A DNA stretch of 59,200 nt from the NCBI GenBank assembly GCA_947649285.1, contig CANSRB010000002.1, forward strand, positions 1-59,200, given 5' to 3'. The notes under the pieces are model-generated. The model searched no databases, had not been told where the DNA came from, and was given only the letters and a program-made list of their open reading frames with translations. Below are positions 51,301 through 59,200 of the stretch, piece after piece. Source of the DNA: an uncultured Clostridia bacterium. GTDB lineage: Bacteria; Bacillota; Clostridia; Oscillospirales; Ruminococcaceae. Position 1 is the stretch's first letter, and every line of letters begins with the position of its first letter. The position numbers were made by a program, and so were the translations under genes.

Positions 51301-53241
51301 ATGAATATTACGTTAAAAGGCGGCGAAGTCCGCTGTTTCCCATCCGGCATTACGGCAGCAGAGGTCGCCAAGGAATTGGGCGCCGGGCTGTATAAATCCG
51401 CCTGCGCCTGCCGGATAAACAGCCAGGTACAGGATCTCCGCACCCCGCTGACCGAGGACTGCGAGCTGGAGTTCCTGACCTTCGACCATCCCGACGGACA
51501 GCACGCATTCTGGCACACGGCCTCCCATGTACTGGCCCAGGCGGTCAAGCGGCTTTATCCGAACGCCAAGCTGGCGATCGGCCCGGCCATCGAAAACGGG
51601 TTTTATTATGATTTTGACGTTGAGACCCCCTTTTCCCCCGAGGATCTGGACAAGCTGGAAGCCGAGATGAAAAAAATCGTCAAGGAAAACCTCGAGCTGC
51701 ATCGGCTGGAGCTTTCTCCCGAAGAGGCTGTCCGCAAGCTGGGAGAACGGGGCGAACCCTATAAAGTAGAGCTTGCCGAGGAACACGCCGGAAAAGGCGA
51801 GGCTATCCTGTTCTACGAGCAGGGGGAATTCCTGGATCTCTGTGCTGGCCCGCATCTGCTGAGTACCGCCCCGCTGAAGGCCCTGAAACTGACGGCCTGC
51901 ACCGGCGCGTATTGGCGGGGGGACGCTTCCAACCCGCAGCTTTGCCGGATATACGGCACGGCGTTCCCCAAGGCCAGCCTGCTGGAAGAACACCTGGCCC
52001 GGATGGAAGAAGCCAAACGGCGGGATCACAACCTGCTCGGACGGCAGCTGGGCTATTTCACCACCTCGGAGCTGATCGGGCAGGGCCTTCCCATCCTTCT
52101 GCCCAAAGGGGCCCGGGTGCTCCAGCTGCTCCAGCGCTTTGTCGAGGACGAGGAACAGCGCCGGGGCTGGCAGCTCACCAAGACCCCCTATATGGCCAAA
52201 AGCGACCTTTATAAGGTTTCGGGGCATTGGGATCATTATAAAGAAGGGATGTTTGTCCTGGGTGACGAGTCCAAGGACAGCGAAGTCTTTGCCCTCCGCC
52301 CCATGACCTGTCCCTTCCAATACCAGGCCTACCTCAGCAAAAAACGCTCTTATCGGGATCTGCCGCTGCGTTATAATGAAACCTCGACCCTCTTCCGCAA
52401 TGAAAGCTCGGGCGAAATGCACGGCCTGATCCGGGTACGTCAGTTCACCATCTCGGAAGGGCACCTGATGTGTCTGCCCTCCCAGCTGGAGCAGGAGTTC
52501 CAGAGCTGTCTGGAACTGGCGATCTATATGCTCAAGACCCTGGGGTTATATGAAGATATTTCGTATCGGTTTTCACAGTGGGATCCGGAGGACCGGGAGA
52601 AATACATCGGGACGCCGGAGCAGTGGGATGAGGCCCAGTCCATCATGAAGAAGATCCTGGATGATCTGGACATCCCCTATGCCGTCGGGGTCGGCGAGGC
52701 GGCATTCTATGGGCCTAAGCTGGATATCCAGATCAAGAACGTCCATGGCAAGGAAGACACGCTGATTACCATCCAGATCGACCAGCTGCTGGCGGAGAAA
52801 TTCGGGATGGAGTATGTCGATATGGACGGCAGTAAAAAGAACCCGTATATCATCCACCGCACCTCGATTGGCTGCTATGAGCGGACGCTGGCCTTGCTCA
52901 TCGAAAAATATGCAGGGGCGTTCCCGCTCTGGCTGGCACCAACCCAGGTAAAAATCCTGCCGATCAGCGAACGCCAGCATGAATATGCCCAGGCTGTTTC
53001 CGACCGTCTGAGCCAGGCGGGATTCCGGGTCGAGCTGGACAGCCGCAGTGAAAAGATCGGTTATAAGATCCGGGAAGCCCAGCTGGAAAAGGTGCCCTAT
53101 ATGCTGATTGTCGGGGACAAGGAGGTCGAGGCGGACAGCGTCGGCGTCCGTTCCCGGAAGGACGGCGATATCGGCCAGCTGAGTTTGGAGGCGCTGATCG
53201 AAAAGCTGACTGCCGAAGTACGGGATAAAGTGATTCAGTAA
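51301..53241 (+). CDS. thrS: Threonyl-tRNA synthetase
   Basis: Charges tRNA-Thr. The 646-residue class II enzyme has an N-terminal TGS domain (1-62) and an editing domain (about 63-230). That domain carries HTASHVLAQAVKRLYP with the H-x3-H zinc/editing motif, and a CAGPHL motif. The catalytic core (about 245-535) includes MTCPFQYQAYLSKKRSYRDL with the zinc cysteine, RYNETSTLFRNESSGEMHGL (motif 2) and HRTSIGCYERTLALLIEKYA (motif 3). The anticodon-binding domain ends the protein. Of two adjacent ATGs, 51301 has the better spacing to AGGAGG. Confidence 0.97.
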   Translation: MNITLKGGEVRCFPSGITAAEVAKELGAGLYKSACACRINSQVQDLRTPLTEDCELEFLTFDHPDGQHAFWHTASHVLAQAVKRLYPNAKLAIGPAIENGFYYDFDVETPFSPEDLDKLEAEMKKIVKENLELHRLELSPEEAVRKLGERGEPYKVELAEEHAGKGEAILFYEQGEFLDLCAGPHLLSTAPLKALKLTACTGAYWRGDASNPQLCRIYGTAFPKASLLEEHLARMEEAKRRDHNLLGRQLGYFTTSELIGQGLPILLPKGARVLQLLQRFVEDEEQRRGWQLTKTPYMAKSDLYKVSGHWDHYKEGMFVLGDESKDSEVFALRPMTCPFQYQAYLSKKRSYRDLPLRYNETSTLFRNESSGEMHGLIRVRQFTISEGHLMCLPSQLEQEFQSCLELAIYMLKTLGLYEDISYRFSQWDPEDREKYIGTPEQWDEAQSIMKKILDDLDIPYAVGVGEAAFYGPKLDIQIKNVHGKEDTLITIQIDQLLAEKFGMEYVDMDGSKKNPYIIHRTSIGCYERTLALLIEKYAGAFPLWLAPTQVKILPISERQHEYAQAVSDRLSQAGFRVELDSRSEKIGYKIREAQLEKVPYMLIVGDKEVEADSVGVRSRKDGDIGQLSLEALIEKLTAEVRDKVIQ

Positions 53242-53467
53242 CCAGACGGAAAGCGGTCTTATAAAAAGGATCCGGCTTTCAAGCGCGCAAGCCCCCGAGC
53301 GGACGGGACGTATGATTTGTGGGGCGAGGCGTTTCCCTATAACTTTCCAAGCTTGCAGAAGGAGAACAACGATAACCCCAGACAATCGTCCTAAAGGGCC
53401 TGGTTCCGGCTGTGCCGGAGTGCTGCGCCGCGATTGCCTGAAGGCACAAGCGCGTTTCTTTGGACCC

Positions 53468-53539
53468 TTTCTTTGAGCGCAATCAAAGAAAGGCGTCTGC
53501 CCGGCGCGGGGCGGCATGAGCCTCGCATCAAAATCGCGG
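53468..53539. repeat. Dispersed hairpin repeat, copy 2
   Basis: TTTCTTTGA-gcgcaa-TCAAAGAAA hairpin, then CCCGGCGCGGGGCG, CATGAGCCTCGCAT and AAATCGCGG, matching 50837-50905 in order and direction. Confidence 0.65.
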
Positions 53540-53703
53540 CCTTTGCCGCGAAGGGGCGCGGGGCGCAGCCCCGCAAACTCACCTTTTACGCACCGGCTTT
53601 CCCGCACACCAGCCCCCGAGCGGGGCGGCACGGCCGATTTGTGGGGCTCCGCGCCCCGCCCTATTTCTTTGGGCATTACAGAAAGCCGGTCTATAACCAA
53701 ACA

Positions 53704-53733
53704 GAAGGCCCTTGCAGAGGGCCTTCCCTTTTT
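53704..53733 (+). terminator. Terminator-like hairpin in front of the radical SAM gene
   Basis: GAAGGCCC pairs with GGGCCTTC and is followed by CCTTTTT, only five bases before the ribosome site at 53735. It may end upstream transcription or act as an attenuator. Confidence 0.55.
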
Positions 53734-53746
53734 CAGGAGGAACATC

Positions 53747-54703
53747 ATGACACAAGAAACCGCCGCCCTGCTGCGCTGCTGCCGGATCTGCCCACGGGAA
53801 TGCGGGGTTAACCGGCTGAAGGGACAGACCGGCTTCTGCGGGGCTGGGGCTAAGATCAAAGCGGCCCGCGCCGCCCTGCACTTCTGGGAAGAGCCCTGCC
53901 TTTCCGGAAAAAGCGGCTCGGGAGCGGTCTTTTTCTCCGGGTGCAGCCTGGGATGTGTTTTCTGCCAGAACCGGGAAATCAGCGCCAATATGTTCGGGCT
54001 GGAGCTGCCGGAAGGACGGCTGGAGGAAATCTTCCTGGAGCTTCAGGCCCAATCCGCCCGGAATATCAACCTGGTCACGCCGACCCACTATCTTCCCCAG
54101 ATTGCGGAAGCGCTGGAACGGGCTAAAGCCCAGGGCCTGAGCATCCCGGTCGTCTGGAACAGCAGCGGCTATGAAAAACCGGAAAGCCTCCGCCGTCTGA
54201 ATGGATTGGTGGATATTTATTTGCCTGATTTCAAGTATCTCTCTTCCAGGATGGCGGGGAGATATTCAGGCACGGCGGATTATCCGCACTGGGCTTGGGC
54301 GGCGCTGGAGGAAATGACCCTTCAGGTTGGGGAACCGGTATTTGACAACTCCCCGCCGGACGGTGGGTTCCCGGCCATGCAGCGGGGAGTCATTCTTCGC
54401 CACCTGCTCCTTCCCGGCCTGCTGGAGGATGGGAAGGCTCTGCTTTGCCGGGTATTCGAGCAGTATGGGAACCGGATTTTTTACAGCTTGATGAGCCAAT
54501 ACACCCCCTTGAACCACGTACCCGGCTTCCCGGAGCTGGACCACCGGGTTTCCCCTGAAGAATACGACGATTTTGTCGATTTCGCGGCGGAACTCGGGAT
54601 CGAAAACGGGTTTATCCAGGAGGGTTCCTCCGCAGAAGAAAGCTTTATCCCCGCCTTTGATTACCAGGGGATCCTCCCCACCAAGCCGAGTGGGAATTTG
54701 TGA
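53747..54703 (+). CDS. Radical SAM protein, PflX-like
   Basis: A 318-residue protein similar to putative pyruvate formate-lyase activating enzymes of the PflX group. An N-terminal cysteine cluster (CCRICPRECGVNR, with GFCGA at 29-33) may bind an extra metal or cluster. The radical SAM motif is Cys66-x3-Cys70-x2-Cys73. The target is unknown, and no glycyl-radical enzyme gene is adjacent. The ATG at 53747 has CAGGAGG upstream; the longer frame runs through repeat sequence and has none. Confidence 0.88.
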   Translation: MTQETAALLRCCRICPRECGVNRLKGQTGFCGAGAKIKAARAALHFWEEPCLSGKSGSGAVFFSGCSLGCVFCQNREISANMFGLELPEGRLEEIFLELQAQSARNINLVTPTHYLPQIAEALERAKAQGLSIPVVWNSSGYEKPESLRRLNGLVDIYLPDFKYLSSRMAGRYSGTADYPHWAWAALEEMTLQVGEPVFDNSPPDGGFPAMQRGVILRHLLLPGLLEDGKALLCRVFEQYGNRIFYSLMSQYTPLNHVPGFPELDHRVSPEEYDDFVDFAAELGIENGFIQEGSSAEESFIPAFDYQGILPTKPSGNL

Positions 54704-54822
54704 AAACAAGCCGTTTGCCGTTGCATCCGGCCAGATTCCCTGGTATACTTGACCTACATGGTTTTTCTATGGGATCGCATCAAGGCCGTTTTTGCCGCAG
54801 GGCCAGAAAGGAGAAATCCCGG

Positions 54823-55398
54823 ATGCAGGATTACGTTTATTTGATTTTATCAAGCTCCAGCTCGCTTCCGGCCAAGCTGATCAAGCGCTTCACCGGCGAC
54901 CGGATCAATCACAGCAGCCTGGCGGTCGAACCCTCCCTGCATTGTATGTACAGCTTTGGCAGGCGGTATTTGTACAACGCTTTTTACGGAGGATTCGTAC
55001 AGGAAGACCGCGACCGGGGCTTCTATGCCCGCTTTTCGGATACTTACGCGGAGGTTTACCGTTTGCCCGTCAGCCGGGAAGTCTATCTTCGCACCAAAAA
55101 TTACCTGGAGGATTGCTATGCCGCCAAAGATCAGTTCCACTATAATGTATTGGGGATGATCGCCACCCGGCTGGGATTCTCTATCGCACGGAAAAACACC
55201 TATTTCTGCTCTGAATTTGTAGCCGAAGCCATCCAGCTTTGCGGAGTCCGTCCCATTACCCGGGACATCCATACCTACCGTCCCTCCTATTTTTACGAGC
55301 TGGAGGACAAGGAGCTGGTCTACGCAGGCCTTCTGCGGGAATACCAGACCATAGAGCCTTCGCTGTTCCAAACCCAGACAGAGATTGTACAAATCTGA
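54823..55398 (+). CDS. Permuted NlpC/P60 (YiiX-like) hydrolase
   Basis: A 191-residue protein. Unlike ordinary NlpC/P60 enzymes, the histidine comes first (His30 in RINHSSLAVE) and the cysteine later (Cys129 in YFCSEFVAEA), the circularly permuted papain-like arrangement of the YiiX/YebB group. Such proteins are thought to hydrolyse or transfer amide or acyl bonds at membranes or the wall. No signal peptide. AAAGGAG precedes the ATG at 54823. Confidence 0.8.
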   Translation: MQDYVYLILSSSSSLPAKLIKRFTGDRINHSSLAVEPSLHCMYSFGRRYLYNAFYGGFVQEDRDRGFYARFSDTYAEVYRLPVSREVYLRTKNYLEDCYAAKDQFHYNVLGMIATRLGFSIARKNTYFCSEFVAEAIQLCGVRPITRDIHTYRPSYFYELEDKELVYAGLLREYQTIEPSLFQTQTEIVQI

Positions 55399-55469
55399 AA
55401 AAACGGACAGGCCAATCCCGCCATCACTTTTCCCGGGCGTATACGCCTGTAAAATTGGAGGAATCGATC

Positions 55470-56225
55470 ATGTCAGACTGGAACTCTTTGCAATATTTGA
55501 AATTTGAAAAGCAGCGGACACAACCGGTAAGGGATTTGCTTATGCGCCTAAAATCTGATCCCCATACGATTGCGGATATCGGCTGCGGACCGGGAAACAG
55601 CACCTCTGCAGTCGCAGAATATTTTCCAAAGGCAGAGCTAGTCGGGATCGATTCATCCCCCAACATGATTGAAAAGGCAAAAGCCCGGTATCCCAGGCTG
55701 AAATTTAAGCTTTGCGACGCTTTGGATTTGGAAGGGAAGTATGATCTGTTGTTCTCCAATGCTTGTCTGCAATGGATTCCGAATCATACGGTCCTGATCC
55801 CGGCTCTGATGAGTAAATTAAACGAAAAAGGTGTTTTGGCGGTCCAGATTCCGATGAACAGCGAAGAGCCGTTGTTTCAAATTATAAAAGAGATCGCGGC
55901 AGAAACCAAATGGGGGCTGCAAAAGGTAAAACTCCAGCCGAACGAAACGCTTACACCGGCGGAATATTTTAACATTCTGACCGCCTGTTCCTCCTCGTTT
56001 GATCTGTGGGAGATTCACTATTATCATCCGCTCCCAGATCACCGGGCACTGGTGGATTGGGTAAAGGGTACGCGGCTTCGCCCTTATCTCGATTGTTTGG
56101 ATCAAGCGCATGGAAGAGCTTTCGAGAATGAAATCATAGAACGCGCAAAAGCGGTTTATCCCCTTCAGAACAGCGGGGAAGTGATGCTTGGCTTCCGCAG
56201 ATTCTTCTTTACGGCTGTAAAATAA
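55470..56225 (+). CDS. Trans-aconitate 2-methyltransferase-like SAM methyltransferase
   Basis: A 251-residue class I methyltransferase. IADIGCGPGNST (about 34-45) is the SAM-binding loop, and LLFSNACLQWIPNH (about 93-106) is the Tam-type post-motif. The C-terminal half has WEIHYYHPLPDHRALVDWVKGTRLRP, as in Tam. The likely substrate is trans-aconitate or another small acid, but the family is broad. GGAGG before ATG at 55470. Single gene, ended by the terminator at 56306-56346. Confidence 0.85.
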   Translation: MSDWNSLQYLKFEKQRTQPVRDLLMRLKSDPHTIADIGCGPGNSTSAVAEYFPKAELVGIDSSPNMIEKAKARYPRLKFKLCDALDLEGKYDLLFSNACLQWIPNHTVLIPALMSKLNEKGVLAVQIPMNSEEPLFQIIKEIAAETKWGLQKVKLQPNETLTPAEYFNILTACSSSFDLWEIHYYHPLPDHRALVDWVKGTRLRPYLDCLDQAHGRAFENEIIERAKAVYPLQNSGEVMLGFRRFFFTAVK

Positions 56226-56305
56226 AGGCATGGGAGGTTCTGATCCGCTTTCCCACCTGGACACCGGCCATGAATCCGAAGCGATCGAACAGCTGAATAA
56301 ACCCG

Positions 56306-56346
56306 AAAGGCTTCCCTGGCTGTGGCCGGCCAAGGAAGCCTTTTTT
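56306..56346 (+). terminator. Terminator of the methyltransferase gene
   Basis: AAAGGCTTCC...GGAAGCCTTTTTT with an inner TGGC/GCCA extension and six T residues. Confidence 0.85.
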
Positions 56347-56365
56347 CCGTTGTGTGCCACGTGCC

Positions 56366-56394
56366 TCTTGAAAATCCCGCTTCTTTTCTATATA
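56366..56394 (+). promoter_or_regulatory. Promoter of the GH3 gene
   Basis: TTGAAA (56366-56371) and TATAAT (56389-56394) with a 17-base spacer, 50 bases before the start codon. Confidence 0.75.
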
Positions 56395-56444
56395 ATGCAG
56401 ACAATCAAGCCGCCGAACCTACAAAACAGGAAGGATGAACTGCT

Positions 56445-59042
56445 ATGAAAACCGACCGCCATTCCTTTTCCAAGGAAATCTCCGCGCTGATCGCCCAAAT
56501 GACGCTGGAGGAAAAACTGGATCAAATCGATCAGGACCTGATGGGCATTGACTGGGAAAAAATCCCTGAGCCAGATCGGAGCTACTGCCGCGAACGGCTC
56601 CAACGCCGGGAAGGGGATGCCCGCTGCTACAACATCCTGCAAAAATACGCGAAGGAGCAGACCCGGCTCGGTATCCCTTTCCTGATTTCGGAAGAGGGGC
56701 TGCACGGGCTGTTCCGTCCGGACTGCACCATCTACCCCCAGCAAATCACCATGGCAGCCTCCTTCGAGCCTGCGCTGGCCCGCCGGATGGGGGAAGGCGT
56801 TGCGGCGGAGGCCCGCGCCAAAGGGATCCATGAAATCTGGGCGCCGGTACTGGATCTGGCCAGGGATCCCCGCTGGGGCCGCACCGAGGAAACCTGCGGC
56901 GAAGATCCGTATCTTTCCGCCAAAATGGGGGCTGCCGTCGTCCGGGGGCTTCAGGGAGATTCCCCGGACGACCTGAAAACTGACCGGCACGTTCTCTCCG
57001 AGCTGAAGCACTACACCGGCTATGGGAACCCGATCGGCGGGCTGAACTGCGCGCCGACCACCATGGGCCGCCATGATGTATTCTCTTACTGTATGCCGGT
57101 CTTTGAAGCCGCCGTTCGGGAAGCCGGCGCGTTCAATGCCATGGCCTCCTATAACTCCATCGACGGGCAGCCGGTGATTTCCGACCGGAACCTCCTCACC
57201 GAGGTTCTCCGGGAAGAGTGGGGGATGCCCGGCTTTGTTCGCGCGGATATGACAGCGATCATTATGCAGCACACCGCCCATGCTTCCGCCGATTCCCCCA
57301 AAGAAGCGCTGAAAAAGGCGGTCAAAGCCGGTGTAGACGTCCAGCTGGCCGACTATTCCCATGAGGACTACCGCCGCCTGATGAAAGAGCTGCTGGAAGA
57401 GGGCGGTATTGAGATGGCGGATATCGACTTGTCGGTTTCCCGCGTCCTCCGCTGTAAATTCGCGCTGGGCCTGTTCGAACAGCCCTTTACCGACGAATCC
57501 CTTTCCGGAGAGCGTGCCCGCTGCGCCGCCCATCGGCAAACCGCACTGGAAATCGCCCGCAAATCCGCCGTGCTTCTGAAAAATGAGGGGAATCTCCTTC
57601 CGCTGCCGAAAACCCTGAAAAAGATTGCGCTGCTCGGCCCTAATGCCGATAAGCCGGTCTTTGGGGACTATTTTATCGAGCCTGATGAACCCGCCGTGAC
57701 CCTGGCGGACGGGATCCGTGCGCTGCTGCCCGAGGCGGAGCTGCTGATCGACAAGGGCTGCAATATCCTGGGGTCGGAAATCCGTCCGGTTGAACGCTGG
57801 TGGGTGCATCCCTCTCCCCGCCCCGAGGCCGGGATCGCCCCGCATGACTATGGATTTACCGGGGAATATTTCAACGGCTCCGATTTTTCCGGCGAACCGG
57901 TTTTAACCCGGCTCGATCCCCAGATCAATTTCAACTGGATCTATCTCCCGCCGGACGACAAGGTGGACTCCAGCGGGTTCTGCGTCCGCTGGACCGGCAC
58001 CATCCGGCTGGGTTCTACCTTTGAAGGGCGGCTGGGACTGAGCACGCCGGACAGTATGCGCCTTTGGCTTAACGGGGAACTGCTGGTGGACGGCTGGGAA
58101 GAAAAGGACGCCAATCAGATGGTACCGGTCCGCTTGAAACGCGGGGAAAGCTATGAAGTCAAGATCGAATTCCGGAACGACGCGCGAGCGCCCCGGGTCA
58201 TCTTCGGATGTGATTCCGGGCTGGAAACCATCGACCGCGCTCTGGAGCTGGCTAAGCAGGCCGAGATCGCCATCGTTGCATTAGGGGACTCCGCCGAAAC
58301 CAGCGGGGAAAACTTTGACCGGATTACGCTGGATCTGCCGGGGAAACAATTGGATTTCCTCAAAGCGGTCTATGCCACCGGAACGCCGGTAGTCCTGGTA
58401 CTGAATACCGGCCGGCCGGTTTCCTGCCTGTGGGAACAGGCGCACATCCCAGCGATCCTGCAAGCCGGGTTTAACGGGCTGATGGGCGGCCAGGCTGCTG
58501 CGGAAATCCTGTTCGGCGAGGTAAACCCCTCCGGGCGTCTCCCGATCTCCTATCCCCGTCATGTCGGCCAGATCCCCTGCCATTATGGACGGAAACCAGC
58601 CGGAGGCAAAAAATATGTGGAGATGGACTGGAACCCGCTCTACCCCTTCGGCTATGGGCTGAGTTATACCCAATTCAGCTATTCCGACCTGCATCTTTCT
58701 GCGGCGGAAATCCCCGCTGATGGGGGAATCGAAATTTCCTTTACCGTTACCAATACCGGGAACTGCTATGGAGAGGAGGTCGCCCAGCTTTACCTGAACG
58801 ACCGGTTCACCTCCCTGGTCAGCCCGACGCTGGAGCTGAAAGGATTCCAACGGATCGGCCTGGATCCGGGAGAAAGCCGTCGGCTGAGCTTCCGGCTTGG
58901 ATTCCAGGAGCTCCGCTTCCTGAACGCGGCGTATGAATGGGCGGTGGAACCCGGGGATTTCGACGTCTTTGCCGGGCGGAGCGCCCTTGATCTGCCGTTG
59001 CGGTCGGAGTTCCGAGTCATTGCGGAAAACAGCCAAGAATAA
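56445..59042 (+). CDS. Glycoside hydrolase family 3 with PA14-like insert
   Basis: An 865-residue beta-glycosidase, probably cytoplasmic because no signal peptide is present. The N-terminal (alpha/beta)8 domain has DPRWGRTEETCGEDPYLS and an SELKHYTGYG segment, and GFVRADMTAI (about 263-272) holds the nucleophile aspartate. The second domain starts near 380 and is interrupted by a PA14-like beta domain (about 460-600, GFTGEYFNGSDFSG to SYEVKIEFRNDA). The fibronectin-III-like C-terminus follows from about 730. PA14-bearing GH3 enzymes act on beta-glucosides or xylosides and often on plant oligosaccharides; the exact sugar is unknown. No transporter is adjacent. Confidence 0.93.
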   Translation: MKTDRHSFSKEISALIAQMTLEEKLDQIDQDLMGIDWEKIPEPDRSYCRERLQRREGDARCYNILQKYAKEQTRLGIPFLISEEGLHGLFRPDCTIYPQQITMAASFEPALARRMGEGVAAEARAKGIHEIWAPVLDLARDPRWGRTEETCGEDPYLSAKMGAAVVRGLQGDSPDDLKTDRHVLSELKHYTGYGNPIGGLNCAPTTMGRHDVFSYCMPVFEAAVREAGAFNAMASYNSIDGQPVISDRNLLTEVLREEWGMPGFVRADMTAIIMQHTAHASADSPKEALKKAVKAGVDVQLADYSHEDYRRLMKELLEEGGIEMADIDLSVSRVLRCKFALGLFEQPFTDESLSGERARCAAHRQTALEIARKSAVLLKNEGNLLPLPKTLKKIALLGPNADKPVFGDYFIEPDEPAVTLADGIRALLPEAELLIDKGCNILGSEIRPVERWWVHPSPRPEAGIAPHDYGFTGEYFNGSDFSGEPVLTRLDPQINFNWIYLPPDDKVDSSGFCVRWTGTIRLGSTFEGRLGLSTPDSMRLWLNGELLVDGWEEKDANQMVPVRLKRGESYEVKIEFRNDARAPRVIFGCDSGLETIDRALELAKQAEIAIVALGDSAETSGENFDRITLDLPGKQLDFLKAVYATGTPVVLVLNTGRPVSCLWEQAHIPAILQAGFNGLMGGQAAAEILFGEVNPSGRLPISYPRHVGQIPCHYGRKPAGGKKYVEMDWNPLYPFGYGLSYTQFSYSDLHLSAAEIPADGGIEISFTVTNTGNCYGEEVAQLYLNDRFTSLVSPTLELKGFQRIGLDPGESRRLSFRLGFQELRFLNAAYEWAVEPGDFDVFAGRSALDLPLRSEFRVIAENSQE

Positions 59043-59070
59043 AGCCTCTTTTTTCACTTTTTGAGCATCC

Positions 59071-59200
59071 CCGACTATAAATTGCCAATACTTGGGGAAT
59101 ACTTCTTCCTGAAGGGCAAAAAGCCCGTTTATAGTCGGCACACTTGAAAATCATCACCCGATTTTCAAGTCAGGCCTTGCCTGTCCGCGCATAAAATGCG
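59071..59200. repeat. Cluster of consecutive inverted repeats
   Basis: CCGACTATAAA (59071-59081) pairs with TTTATAGTCGG (59128-59138) around GGGC/GCCC (59114-59126). Then CTTGAAAATC/GATTTTCAAG (59143-59169), CAGGC/GCCTG (59171-59183) and CGCAT/ATGCG (59188-59200) follow at once. Part of it may end the GH3 transcript; the rest looks like a mobile or structured element cut by the window end. Confidence 0.55.

Larger units (their letters stand above)
53242..53746. other. Repeat-rich non-coding interval
   Basis: About 500 bases without a credible gene. It contains GGATCCGGCTTTCAAG (53268-53283), a duplicated segment (GCCCCCGAGCGG...GATTTGTGGGGC at about 53291-53324 and again at about 53608-53646), and the second copy of the hairpin repeat at 53468-53539. 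Open frames here have no ribosome site. Confidence 0.6.

Noticed and set aside
50837..53539. CRISPR array from the repeated modules
   Set aside because: Only two distant copies flank thrS, with no regular spacers and no cas genes.
53242..53746. Riboswitch upstream of the radical SAM gene
   Set aside because: Only a terminator-like hairpin is present; no aptamer consensus is recognised and the region is filled by repeats.
52573..53988. 471-codon minus-strand frame across thrS and the repeat interval
   Set aside because: Overlaps thrS and the radical SAM gene, and its composition reflects their complement; no family resemblance.
56388..57845. 485-codon frame antisense to the GH3 gene
   Set aside because: Shadow of the GH3 coding region.

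Overview
The window looks like a chromosomal segment of a low-to-moderate-GC Gram-positive anaerobe, most probably a spore-forming Clostridia of the Oscillospirales/Ruminococcaceae type. This is inferred from AGGAGG-type ribosome binding sites, TTG and GTG starts, many near-consensus sigma-A promoters with 17-base spacers, a T-box in front of thrS, a SpoIIQ-like M23 protein, a KOW-domain protein between map and infA, and zinc-ribbon forms of S4, S14, L24 and L36. No species can be named from the sequence alone.

Layout. 1-7.3 kb: UDP-sugar genes (galE and a nucleotidyltransferase), a MATE exporter, a SpoIIQ-like peptidase-family protein and a serC-serA operon. 7.3-11.1 kb: nagA, a lower-GC unit of a micro-ORF, a secreted unknown protein and a tiny membrane protein, then an M29 aminopeptidase. 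11.1-16.7 kb: an accessory stretch with a GNAT acetyltransferase, a block of consecutive hairpins, a polysaccharide deacetylase, an ECF-like sigma factor between two unknown proteins, and a tandemly duplicated secreted gene whose second copy carries a Cys/His enzyme-like domain.

16.8-32.9 kb is the complete S10-spc-alpha superoperon on the minus strand: rpsJ through rplQ, with secY, adk, map, infA and rpoA. Its promoter and a leader with terminator-like hairpins lie at about 32.5-32.8 kb. 32.9-43.1 kb holds DUF2207 and LemA membrane proteins, a methyltransferase, a lower-GC cytidine deaminase, and a minus-strand operon comEC-holA-toprim(RNase M5-like)-MBOAT-DHHW.

43.4-47.3 kb carries NUDIX, Smr, alpha/beta hydrolase, small membrane protein, GNAT and S33 peptidase-like genes on the plus strand. 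47.5-50.5 kb has RNase P RNA, tRNA-Arg(ACG) and a chemotaxis receptor. 50.5-59.2 kb has a broken small gene, T-box-controlled thrS, a PflX-like radical SAM gene, a permuted NlpC/P60-like hydrolase, a methyltransferase and a GH3 glycosidase with a PA14-like insert.

The parts that ordinary annotation does not explain are: a pair of multi-hairpin MITE-like repeats (2.1 kb and 45.3 kb); the micro-ORF/secreted protein/membrane protein unit at 8.7-9.7 kb; the sigma-factor operon preceded by nested inverted repeats; the free-standing propeptide-like duplicate at 15.3 kb; and an MBOAT/DHHW pair in which the catalytic histidines of both partners appear to be replaced. No CRISPR array, prophage, intact insertion sequence or recognised defence system was found.
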